Part shown: positions 12,302 to 24,200 of the stretch, one piece after another
How the letters are laid out: each line of letters opens with the position of its first letter
How positions within the stretch are numbered: the stretch's first letter is position 1
Assembly: GCF_932526225.1 (NCBI RefSeq)
Contig: NC_064034.1
Span: 9,735,387 to 9,799,386, forward strand
Direction: 5' to 3'
Source: Nematostella vectensis
Taxonomy: Eukaryota > Cnidaria > Anthozoa > Actiniaria > Edwardsiidae
Length of the DNA stretch: 64,000 bases
Program-made: the position numbers and the translations under genes
The notes under the pieces: model-generated
What the model was told of the DNA's origin: nothing
The model's database searches: none
What the model saw: only the letters and a program-made list of their open reading frames with translations

Positions 12302-12747
12302 CTTAGTGGGCAGATGCTATATTGTTGGGACTTTAGGGACAGGAAACTAGACAAAACATAACCTTAAAGAAATACAAAAAGATACACATCTTAGTTTCGT
12401 TGAGCGAGCTCAATATCAGGACACCACGTAGACAACATGGACCGGATATCTACACAGGCATAAAACAAACGGCATTAATATACTACTGTGAATATTCACA
12501 ACATTATCTCACCACATAGATGTTTAATCTTCGATATTCTTTTTCAATAAAAAAGATAATACGCTTTCGCTCTTCTACTGTAACAGCATATTCGCTGCCC
12601 TAATATTAACTGATAGACAAGTTTGTAGAAACTACCGAAGAAAGTTAGTAGAAACTACCAAAGAAAGGTGATCCCTTATAGTCGTAAGCCGGCAACGACG
12701 AGGGACATCCGGACGGTGCGCTGGTAATACGCTCGCGACAAGTCCCT
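12302..12747. other. Convergent 3' UTR region between the con80 gene and ARIH2
   Basis: The stop codons of the two convergent genes are 446 bp apart. On the plus strand AATAAA at 12546-12551 fits the con80 transcript. On the minus strand a weak ATTAAA (TTTAAT at 12523-12528) could serve ARIH2. If both are used, the two 3' UTRs overlap slightly. A 23-bp direct duplication (TAGAAACTACC...) lies at about 12625-12670. Confidence 0.5.
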
Positions 12748-15700
12748 TCAGTTGGCGGAAAAGTCCTTTAATAGCGTCTGCCTTCGCTTCTCTGCTATGT
12801 CCATTTGATTTTCAAAATCCTAGACGAACAGAAACACAAATTCGTTGATAGACAGGTAAATGCCATGAAAATGATCACAACCGGCTAATCAAGGATTTTT
12901 TAGGGCAGGGGTACCCTGGGTAGCAGAGGCTCCAAGCTGGAAGAGGGAGGGGGGGTGGGGGTAGGGGGATTACAGTATCTCTCGTACCACCACCAGTTGT
13001 CCCCCGTATCACTTCTCGTTTCTTATTCTTTTAAAATGTGAAATGAAATTTTAATGTAAAGGTCACTCACCCCTCTCGAATAAGAGTCATCTCTTTCTAA
13101 TTTCCACGACAGATTCTCGATTTCGACCTCTAGCTGAGCTTGCTGGTATTCAAACTAAAACACACATTAGGCACATTCAAGTATAACCTAGCATTAGGTA
13201 CATTAATACCGTATCTAAGTAATAAACAAACAAAGATCAATCACACTTAAACAATACATGGCTGATAAACAACGGCAAAAGAAACAAAGATCAGGCACTT
13301 TCATATGGTATCTAGCTGATAAACAACGGCAAAAGAAACAAAGATAAGGAAATGGGAAAAGAAGAAAAAAAATGCTTTACTCACCAGCTTTTTCCTTCCA
13401 TTCTCAATAAAATATGCATAGGGATAGGTGTACATGAGCGTGTACCGGCACTGTAACAAGCACAAACAGCCATACATTAGACCCAATAAACCACTGCCCT
13501 AAAGCATAGTTGGCCTCCAAAAGCATCCACCAGGCAGCATGGTACCCCCCAACACACAAGTATTTACACCTTTGCCATACCCTATAAAAACAATTTATTC
13601 TGAACTCACCCTCCCATACAACACATATAAAAGGCCCTAGAGATGATGTGAGATGCAGAGACGTTTTTATTATTGGCACCATGTAACTTATGTTACATAA
13701 TATAAATTGTTTAAACCAATAATCAATTTGAACCTCTCAAAACACTGCATACTCACTCTTCCCTCTCCACACATGCATGCACACAAGCAGATAAACAACT
13801 CTGACGTTTGCCCTACCAAATCGCCATATACGCATCCTCACCCCCCTCCCACTTCCCATATGGACACACAATCATATTGAGCTTTGACTGGTCCTTCCAA
13901 ACCACCATATTCACCTTTACCCCTACCCTCTCCCATAAAAACACACAATCATATTGACCTTTGACTGGTCCTTCCAAACCACCATATTCACCTTTACCCC
14001 TACCCTCTCCCATAAAAACACACAATCATATTGACCTTTGACTGGTCCTTCCAAACCACCATATTCACCTTTACCCCTACCCTCTCCCATAAAAACACAC
14101 AATCATATTGACCTTTGACTGGTCCTTCCAAACCCCATATTCTCCTTTACCCCTACCCTCTCCCATAAAAACACACAATCCTTTGACTGGCCCTACCAAA
14201 CCACCATATACTGTACTCCCCCAATCTCCCTTATAAACACACATTCATATTGACCTTTGACTGGCCCTTCCAAACCACAGTATATTCACCCTCACTATCC
14301 CTCTCTTACCTTGGCAAGTAGAGATGTTGCATTCAGCAGATATTGCCAGTCTATCCAGGTTCCAATATTGTTATTCACTTTCTCTTGAATTTTCTGGTTT
14401 ATTTTTCGTTGAGTTTCTGCCTCCTTTTTTAAACTATCTGCATGATTTTGCCACTACAAAATGCAAAGTATAATATCAGTAATATATGGTGGACATTCAG
14501 TATTACCAATGTACAAAATGTACATTATATGATGATATATGTTGACGGCACATCCACCCATTACAGTACAGACTGAATGTGTTTTAACATTCCGTGTGTG
14601 GATTCGGCATTGATTCTTAGTAGGGTTTGCACACGCTTGCTGCAATGGAATTTTCCTTTGTTATGAAGTTTATTGTGTGGGTAGTAATCAAAGCGTACAT
14701 TGGTGAGACCATATCGCCGAATAACGAAACTCAACACAACGCTTGATTACTTGGATGAATAACAGCCCACTGACAACAAAATTGCGGTATCCTAAGTTTC
14801 TAAGGGGTAGTGAGTACACAATTCAATATGCTCATGTATGCCAGTATCAGCTTTTCTCATTGATTGCCCAAACCTTATAAACAGCATTATTAAAATACCA
14901 AAATCCAAAGGGGAAGAAGGCTCAGGGGTTTAGGGATTGATTTATATTTTCCTCACCCTCTCAAAGTAGAAGAGATACTTTTTGAGAGCCTCCCTAGCCT
15001 GGATTCCAGCGGACTCATTGGCAATGTTTGGGTTGGACTTGTAGCGACTGCATTCGTAATACTCTGAGCCATGACTTTTCCAAGTGCCCATACACATCCA
15101 GCAGAAATCTAGAGAGAGCACACAAAAAAAGTCAAATATGAATTGTCAAATAGTCCTAATATTGAAAATCTACTATGACTCTTTTAAAAATAAAGTCAAT
15201 TAATATAACCTGCTTTCAAAAGATTTTTTAATTCTGGTGTATGAGTTTATTTTCTAGTTAGCATATTTTATGGATTTTGTGTGATACACAAGGAGAACTG
15301 TACTTTTTAGTCATTTTAACTCAATATTCAAATGTTATATCCTACATACAGTAATACTACGGACAAAACCTACCATGCTTGCATTTAATGCATTGCTGAA
15401 AATGAAAAGAAAGTTTTTCTCAATTACTAGGATCAGCAAACCGTTAATCAAAACTCAGATACTTAATTGAACATGACAAGTGAAATAGCCAAGGGACAGG
15501 GCTTCTGGAATTACGCGGAAAAAAACTCAAAATTACGCGGGATTCTTGGCTAAATTACGCGGAAAATCAATCATTATGCGCTAAATTACGATGGTACGAG
15601 GGGGCTGTTTTATAGATAAGGGGCATTTATAAGAGAGGGGTGTTTATTATAAACTATAACAATAAAACAAACCCAAGTGCAGTGGGGCTCTAGTCTCAGT

Positions 15701-18700
15701 CAGGATCACGTTGGGTTATAGCCTGCGTAGCAAGCGTCTCTTTACATTCAGCAAGTCTTAGCAAACCAAATTTAATCTGAGATAAATTAAATTTGATTTA
15801 TATTACCAAAATTCCTATAACAGGGCTTCTGGAATTACGCGGAAAAAAGCTCAAAATTACGCGGGATTCTTGGCTAAATTATGCGCTAAATTACGCGGAA
15901 AATCAATCATTACGCGCTAAATTACGCGGGAGTTTGCAATACATTTTTCTTTAAAAATCAAAATTTTGCGGGATTCTTTACTGAATTACGTGCTAAATTA
16001 CACGGAATATCAACTGTTACGCCCAAACAACATTTTGTACCGAAGGAAAGCAAGAAATAACTTGAAAAGGTTAATTTTTTGCGTGAAAATATCTTAGGCG
16101 AGTTTTCATTGGCTCCTAGCCACCAGCCAATTAACCCATTGACTCCTGGCTTTTTTGGAGCTAAATTTACAAAAAACAGACTGAAAACAGATACCTCCCC
16201 CCATATTCTGAGTTTTATACAGCCCGTCAAAGTCAAACACAGCTGCACCTAGTCAGCGGTATCCAAGCTTTCCAACAGTGCTTTGCGGTCCCCACTTTTA
16301 ATCCCTCGTCGTTGTGCTGAAGCCAGCACAAGTTGATGGTTGCTTGTATTTTTCATCAAAAATACAGCTATGAGCATATTAGGAGAGTGTCTCAGGACAT
16401 CATGAAGTCTTTTGGGGCATAATTGAGTGCTTTGCTTATGGATATTTGCAAGCAAAGGTGGATTCATGATGATTTTTTCTTGTTTGGCTTTGCCCGGATG
16501 AGAAAATAATTTTCTAATGAATCACCACAGCTCTCCTAAATGCTGTCTTTTCTGAAACCAAATTGATTCCAAAATTGTTTACACTGCTATTCTGGGTCTG
16601 TATGACCTGGAATTGATTTGTTTGGCTTCGGGATGAAAAGACTTATAAAAAACCATCTGACTTTGGGGAGAGGAGTGTTGACTGGCCCTCCCCTCGTGAA
16701 TTTTCCCCTGGATCTCCCAGAATGCTTTGCAATACGTAAAGATATTTTCGTGGTTGTACAATCCTCCAAGGAATGGACATTGTGTTTTGAGGCCAAGGAA
16801 ATGTACCTGGAGGATCAGAATAAAGGTATCTATTTGTGTCTTGAGCTGTGTTTGCTGATCTCTCTCCCTTGTGTAGTATTTTGAGCGTTTTATTGAGAGG
16901 GGTGATTCTGCTTTTCTCTCCTTGTTCGATTTGAGATTTGTCAAAGAACCTGTGCTATTATTTGGCTTAAGAGTAGATGCCAAAATCTTGGTTGGATGCA
17001 TATCTTCAAGACCATTTATCCCTTAGACTGATGCCTAAGTATCTTCATCTTGTTGTGTTTATTTCGAATTTATGAATTTTTGGGGTTGTGGGTACTTCCC
17101 AAAGCCTGTACAGGCCGGTTGAGGGGTCAATGTGTTTAAAAAAGTATTTTATTATTAGTCCTAGGCCTTCGCGGTTTAGCAAAGAACGCCTAGTCATTTT
17201 ATTTGTTTTCGGAAATCCAGTTCGAAATATCGCACTCTTACGAAGAATACATGTATCTTTCTTTTTTCACGAGAAATAGAGGTAACAACCCTAAAAGAAC
17301 ACATCAGCTGTGCAATTAAATGCTTTGTCTTTCAAAATTTAGCAAAATTACGCGGGATTACGCGGAAAAAAGCCAAATTACGCGCTTCCGCACAAGCGCG
17401 TAATTCCAGAAGCCCTGAAGGGACGTACCATGTGATTACAACCTCCATTCTTCTCTATGCAACTTCCACATTCTGGACACTGTCAACAAACAACAACCAT
17501 AATGAATGTTTCTTCTTATTTGATATGACTCGCAGCTTCTTTACTCAATTCTATTGTACTTACATCTTTTGTGTTTGCTGTGATGTAGTTTGCAGTTTCT
17601 GAATCATCCTCGCATTTGGTTAACCATTTCCTTATAGTTGCACAATCTGACAATCAAAAAAATATATCCATAGGAAAGCATGATTACAAAAGCTCTAAGT
17701 ATTTGATAAGGGAATCAGGGTCTTTCTACATAAGTTGTTTTTACCCCTACCTACCAGTTGGAGCATGATATTTCTCTCCACAGGAAAAACTAGAAAAAAA
17801 ACACAATTACTGGAAAAATTTGAAATAGGTTTTAGGTTGATTGAGATAAACAGATTTTACCCTACCAAAAATGAAAAAAAAATTTTTTACACAACTCACC
17901 AAAACATTGTGTTGCATTTACTACAGATAACTCGCTTGGCTGCTGGTTCTTCTGCTCTGACCAGGAAGCCACAGTTTATTCCAGGACACCAACGAAGCTT
18001 ACTGAAGGTCTAGGATGTCAGAAAAAGAGTGTTCAGAAAAAAAGACATTTACTATATATTCCCCTAAAGTCAGATCACAACACAAAGCATAATGCTGTGA
18101 TGGGTGTCAGCCCCCACTCATTTCACTCAGCTATAGGTACTGTATAACAGCTTAAGATAAAAACAATGCAATGTAATGTAATTATTTGATAAATACTGCG
18201 TATAATCATCCTGCCAAATAAAGCTCAAAAATATACATAATTTTTTTGGTGAGAGTTTGAAACACACTGAGCTCTGTTGAGTACAACATATGATAAACCA
18301 ATGTACAACATATGATAAACCTAATAAAAAAAAAACATCCCTCTTCATAACCAATTCATAAATTGTCCATTACAAAGGAGCTATATAAAATCATTTTACA
18401 AGCTTTATCACTGATACTGTCACACCTGGTGAACATTTCTTAATGAATCAACTCATTCCCCTACCTTTATTTGATCATTAAAAAGAAAATTTATAAATTT
18501 CTCTCGAAGCTTTCCTCCTTTGAGTACATTGAGTACAACTGTTTCACCAACTAGAAGATTACAGTTCATGCATTCGATCCCTGGGAAACAATACAAACGA
18601 TCAGTTTGCAGAATGCAGGATGATGCACATAAGGTACTGTATCCAAACCAATTAGGAATGATTGGAAAATGGCTTGAACCTTGTTTTTGTTAGCAAAATC

Positions 18701-20649
18701 AGTTGTGCACAGATACTATACAGAGTATTTTAACAAAAATCTGAGACTTCAAGACCATGGTAGAAAAACTCTGAGACTCCCAGACCCCAATGGGGGAACA
18801 TCTGTGACTGCAAGTAACTTATAATTTTGAGAAAAATGAGACTTTGGACTTGTCCCGGGATTCTGTGACCTTGTAAAACTTCAGAGAAAATTAAAAAATT
18901 ATTGTACCCAACGCTACCCCTATGTTCAAGAATCAGATACATTAAAATTCAAGGTGGACAATTTAAAAAATTATTCAGCCAGGAACATGTGTATATCATT
19001 AGATATCTTTAGGGGTCAGAGGCAGAGGTAAGGAAAGATCAAAACAGAGAGAGGAAGATGCAATAAGGCAGTGGCAGCTAGAGGGAAAACAGCAAATCAA
19101 TTGTTAACCCCCTCAATTTCAAGTTATCTTTTAAATGATGAGATGTTAGTTACCTGATGAAACACCAATCTGAAGTTGACTTGCAAAATGTGCACTCCAG
19201 CATGAATCACAAAAGAAATGGCCACATGGAAGACTAATGGTGACCGTCCGAGGCATGCGCTGGAAGCACACGGGGCAGTATGTTGGCCTTGAAGGCTATT
19301 ACATATGGATAAAAGGACAGGCGGTTGAGTCAGAGAATGAAAAAAGCATACACTAGGAACACAGTTACAATTCCATAATGGCCATTGGTTTCTTGCATTC
19401 CAGACAGATTTTCCCTATTCAAAACACTTATACTGTATAGCCAAAATGCACACCTTCAAGATTTTGGCCTTTTCATATAATTTTTCCTTGACCATTCTCT
19501 CAGTTTTTACTAATGCTAGGGATGAAGGCTGCAAATTTCAATGACAAAAAGTTGCATTAAAATTTCAAAAGTCCAATCTTATATTTTGTTTGTAACTCTC
19601 AACCATCATTTATCAAGTAATGACTTAACGGCTGATCGGGCCATCATCACGAATATGGTGTTATTAGTAATGTAAATGCAACAATACTGCGCATGAACCT
19701 CTGATAAATATTTCAATTAATTCTCTGCCTTATTTGATGTGGAATGTTATTTGGAAGATTGTTCCATCAGTCAAGTATTCACTATAGTCTACAAGTACTA
19801 ACCATGCATTTGAGGGTTTTTTTGGGCATCACACGACACTCAATCATCAAACCAACAGGGTCAATTCTGTGCCTGTATAAAGAGATTAACAATATTTAAT
19901 CAAAAGCAAATGAGTTGGAAAAAAGAAGTAATATGAAACAAATTGACCACAGTGAAATACATAACAGTTGAGCTAATAAATAATAAACAAAAACAAAATA
20001 TTTTAGAGTCATCTTACAAAGATCTTATCTCTGCTAGTGCTAAAACTTTAAGAGATATATTCTGATTATTAGTATCATGTGGTTTCTAAGCCCACAAACT
20101 CATGTAAACTCTGTTATTAAAAGTTGATAAAGTAGAAGTGAGATCTGCTAAATCAATAATTAATTTGCGAATTTAGCTTAGACAGGTTTCATTTGTGACA
20201 AAGACTATTATGAACATATACTCAACTCTCAGCAGCCGACAAGAATCAAACTAACCTCTCAAGTAACTTGTCTAAATTCCATTTATGAGCTATTAACAGA
20301 AGTCTTGCAATAGATGTCGAGATCTAAACAACAAAAATGTCAACGTATGACTTAAAAGACAAAGCGATAGAAATCATTCAAAACAGTTGAAAAATGCCGG
20401 CTAATTCGAACTAACCTGCATCTCTTTGCTGGCTTTAGCGGTGATTGTATCGAACATTTGTTTTGCTTCTTCTGGTGGCACCAAAGAGAATGAAAAAAAC
20501 TCAGGGTCTTCTTCTCTGTCAAAGTCAATGCCATCATCTTCGCCGAAATTATTGGTGTAGTAATCATCACCACAATCGTCTTCATCGTCGTCGTATTCAC
20601 TAGATTCCGCCTCCATGGACTCTGTGCTATCTAGTCTACAATGTGACAT
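12748..20649 (-). CDS. ARIH2: ARIH2/TRIAD1, RING-in-between-RING E3 ubiquitin ligase
   Basis: Coding exons on the minus strand, in order: 20649-20416, 20323-20256, 19872-19803, 19528-19454, 19295-19154, 18580-18465, 18009-17900, 17789-17755, 17646-17564, 17479-17429, 15395-15374, 15108-14957, 14453-14310, 13450-13385, 13154-13071, 12819-12748; all phases agree and give about 507 aa (human 493). The N-terminus is acidic, followed by a UBA-like helix pair ([17 protein letters not shown]). RING1 begins CPVC and includes [10 protein letters not shown]. The IBR runs from WCPGINCGF to [17 protein letters not shown]2 carries the NGGCNHM signature with the presumed catalytic Cys at about residue 325, followed by QCIKCKHDFCWMC. 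The C-terminal Ariadne domain is clear ([33 protein letters not shown]). Family role: thioester-forming transfer of ubiquitin, with activation by neddylated cullins in known homologues. Exon 4 (25 codons, starting [12 protein letters not shown]) has no counterpart that I recall in vertebrate ARIH2. Confidence 0.95.
13261..13346 (-). repeat. Two-copy direct duplication in ARIH2 intron 14
   Basis: A ~31-bp sequence beginning GCTGATAAACAACGGCAAAA occurs at about 13261 and again 54 bp later. On the minus strand it lies 40-125 bp downstream of the 5' splice site of the exon at 13385-13450. Confidence 0.8.
13803..14308 (-). repeat. 77-bp minisatellite, about 6 copies, abutting a 5' splice site
   Basis: Units of 77 bp (shared core CTTTGACTGGTCCTTCCAAA) tile ARIH2 intron 13. 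The exon at 14310-14453 ends with a GTAAGAGAGGG donor on the minus strand. The donor and the bases following it (GTAAGAGAGGGATAGTGAGG, then GTGAATAT) align with the equivalent part of the repeat unit (ATGGGAGAGGGTAGGGGT.., then GTGAATAT). The first, most divergent unit therefore appears to begin at the donor. Confidence 0.85.
15497..17417. mobile_element. Non-autonomous DNA transposon (hAT-like ends) in an ARIH2 intron
   Basis: Left end CAGGGCTTCTGGAATTACGC (15497) and right end GCGTAATTCCAGAAGCCCTG (to 17417) are inverted copies. Subterminal copies of AAATTACGCGG recur at 15513-15595, 15833-15930 and 17340-17385. The flanks carry AAGGGA at 15491-15496 and at 17418-17423, a perfect 6-bp target duplication (an 8-bp one with one mismatch is possible if the end is shifted by a base). 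CAGGG ends suggest hAT. The left end occurs twice (15497 and 15821), with about 225 bp of unrelated sequence between, so the element is internally rearranged or has another insertion. Internal open frames are short and show no transposase motif that I recognise. Confidence 0.8.
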
Positions 20650-21251
20650 GGTTAATCAATTCTTGTGGCGAAACTTCGCCAACAATCCGGCACGAAACTA
20701 AACCACATTCGCATCCAGTTTTGTTGTTTTCAACCAACGCTGAAAACTCGCTCTCTGGTGGTACATTTGTCACGCTCCGTATATGGTAACGCATCCTTAT
20801 TTGGCGACGTAACGCATTCTTAAAAAAACATCTGAGTCAGAGGTATTTTTGTTTTGACATGTTATCTTTACAAAATTTAGCCTCACCGTTCTCTCACATT
20901 ATACTCACATTATAAAAACCAAGTACTTTATAAAATGAAATCGTTCAAAACTTTTCTGTTTCATAATTACTTTATTTATCACGCATGATTTGCGCATGCG
21001 TTATTTTAAAAGCGAGAGGGACTGGTGACAATTTAGAGAATCCGCCATTTTCAAAATGGTCGCACTCTTAAGAAATAAGTAATGTTTTTTTTAAGTTTTA
21101 TCTTTTCAAAAGACTCTTAAATTGATGATACTGGCTCAATATCACTAAATGATGAGCATCTGTTTTTATTCAAATAATGTCTTATTGCTAGGTCTCAAAG
21201 ACCCAAATAATTCCGTGTATTCACGTTACGAAGCAAGGCCAAGCCGAAAGG
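20650..21251. promoter_or_regulatory. Shared bidirectional promoter region of ARIH2 and Artemis
   Basis: The two start codons are divergent and 602 bp apart. CCGCCATTTTC at about 21042 resembles a YY1 site and sits in a short palindrome (CCATTTTCAAAATGG). A probable non-coding Artemis exon ends with a donor (AAATAA|GTAATG) near 21079 and is joined to an acceptor at about 21191. An upstream ATG at 21056 would read only 13 codons across that junction before a stop, a possible uORF. No TATA box is obvious. Confidence 0.55.
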
Positions 21252-24200
21252 ATGAGTTGTTTTCGGGGGAAACTCTTGGAATACCCTCAAGTCTCCATCG
21301 ACTGTTTTGATAATGAAAACCTTGATTCCTACGCATACTTCTTATCACATTGCCATAGAGGTACGATCATTGTGCGATAATTGTTTTGAGGCACAGTGTT
21401 AAAAAAAATTCCCCCAGCAAGTCAACCTGGTCAATCAGCTCTTCACAGATAGCCCAGGCTCTGTCAACATAGCTGTAAACTCACCCGCATTAGGCGGGTG
21501 TCACAAGATTTTAGACTTCATCACAAGTCAAAATTTTGTGAGAATGTTCATACATTCATTGTATTCACCCGCATTTGCTATTTTGGGGTTTTTCACATAT
21601 ACTGTACTTCACCTGATTTCACAAGATTTCTGTCCAAGTTGGGTTGACAGCTACATATGTGTCAAGTAATTTGAACCAAACGGCTCATTGACCGTTAGTA
21701 GAGAGAACATATGGAGTTGTTACTTTGTGCTAGTATTCTCCCCTGAAAATGTAATAAATTCAATCCAACGTGATGTAGTACTTGTAGCCATCCATTTCTT
21801 CCACTGTACTAAGTAATCATTTTGATTAATGATTTTGAGAACCACTACCCCCCTCTCCCTCTGTTACACATCAATACTGCTTTTGCAATCTGTTAAATCG
21901 ACTGTTTCATAGTTAAACTCAACCAAACTTTAATCATTCTTTTGATGTGCAATCGGCTTAGCAAGCTTATTGGTTTGGTTTGATTGATCACAAGTCTCAT
22001 ATCTTATCTTTTTTGATATTCGACATTAGATCACATGCAAGGCCTAGACTCTGCCACTTTTTCAGATGCCATCAAGTCAAAGTAAGTCTGTTATATAAAA
22101 AGGCTATTAAGATGATAAACTAGAGTGAAATCTAATTTCTTTTATAGAAAACAAAGAATATTCTGCTCAGAGACCACTAGAAATTTACTTCTTTGTGATG
22201 CATCCTTTTCTCACTTGGAGGAGTACTTGGTAAGCCTCTTTTAAATATCTCATTATTCTGTTGCATGCTATAGTAAATACAGTAAACAAGAGTGTGGAAT
22301 TGGCCTGAAATGTGTTTTTAATTTAGTTTTCTTTCTAGACTGGCATTCCATTAGACCAGCCTTTTGTAGTGACCCCTTATGATAAAGAAACTAACAAGGT
22401 ATAGTAGGTATCTGAATATATATGCACACCTATAAGTCATGTTGTCCTTTGTGTATGATTCAAATCTCAAGATGACACTATGGTGCAATCAATAAAATTT
22501 GGAATCATCTCTGCACATATTGTTACAGTTGAGTCAATAACCCAGACCCTTTGTAACTCAAACCTGTTTGTATGGGTCAATCCATCTTTCCCCCTATTTT
22601 TAGGGATTTTGTTTAAAATGTTGAAGAAGAGTAAGAGAATCCATAAAAGAACAACAAGTCTGACTCAGTGTGTTACACAATAATTTTCTATGTACTATAT
22701 AACATAAATGCTTTAATGTAAGCATGGGCTTGTTCATATTCCAGGAGGAGGTGATCACAGTTACACTTTTTTCTGCTGGCCACTGCGTTGGGTCAGTCAT
22801 GTGAGTACTAAGTGCTGGAATGGAAATGGAATACAATGAATGATAAAAGCCATTTGTTTTTTAAAAGAGATGCTGTACTAATGCTGACATTGCTGCTGTT
22901 AAGCCAAGCCAAGTGCTTAAAGTGTAACACCATTACAGCTGTTCATTTTAGCACCCTGCCCAAATAAAGAAACTGCCCAAATAAAGAAATTCAAGAATTT
23001 AAGCCCCAACAAGTCCCTCTTTATTATCAAACAGTTAAAGATGTGTGCAGAGCCGTTTTGCAGAGCCGTTTAAGAGGTTTAATTTAATTTCATACTATTA
23101 ACAGTATTGCAAATATAACCACTGTTGTCCTGTCTAGGTTCCTGTTTGAGGGTTTGAAGGGTAATGTGCTATACACAGGTGAGCATTGCCATAATAAATA
23201 CCCTTCTCAAACTCTGCCATGATAACAAGAAGTGCCAACCCTGCATAGGAATGCTGCAAAGAATGGCAGGGCTTCTTTGCTCTATTTCAGTGAAATGATG
23301 ATAGTATGAGTTAGCATCCAAAAGTAAATTCTTGGTTGTCGGTTATAGCATGGGTTATATAACTGAAGACATCGAATTTTTTAAAATATAAGCCATAAGC
23401 TTTAATTTGATACCAATTTCACTATGTCTACCAGGGGGGTGCTACGAGGTGCGTATTTTCTTGACCTCAGCTCATGGACTATGTTCCTGTCAATTGAATT
23501 AACTTGAATAGACTAAGATATCCACTACTTCTTTATACATAACTACAGACATTATTCCTTATCATGATTTTAGTCCATGATTTTCACCATGTCCTTTAGA
23601 GCTATTTCTTATTCACCCAGGGAGATGCACACCCCCCTGTGTACACCCCCCCTTGGCCGCCAAAAAGTGGGTCATTTCTTAAAGGAATTTTCAAATACTG
23701 TGCTTTTTCCAAATGATACCTATGACTGCGCACCCTCCCCCCCCCTGGATGTTGTCAATAAGTTTGAATAGTACATTTATGTTGCAGGAGACTTCAGGTT
23801 GGCTACAGGTGATACCAAGCGCATAACAGTACTTCACTGCAATGGCAGGTAATGTAATTTAGGTAGCTGGTGAATACCATGCTCAGAGTAACTAATAAAA
23901 GTATACTCAGGGTTGTACCCAAGGGCTGGCAGCTGGAAAATTTTGCAAGCTAAAAAACAAGTTCCTTAAAAAGAGCTCTAAGCAAATTTCTTTGGCAGCA
24001 AATCTCGTTTGCATTTTCCAAATTTTCAAGTTCAACATGTGTGACCACAAATGCAATGACTGTTTTGGTATATTTTACAGTATGAGTGTGCACTGTTTTG
24101 ACGTATTCATGTTGACTTGCTTGGCTTGAATAGCTGGTTTAGTTATTGTTTATACTGTATTTGTCTGGCTCAATCGCTTGGCCAACTGGCAATCAAATCC

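Noticed and set aside
15958-17001. Transposase gene within the ARIH2 intron element
   Set aside because: The frames are short, lie on both strands and show no DDE/hAT or other transposase motif, so the element is treated as non-autonomous.
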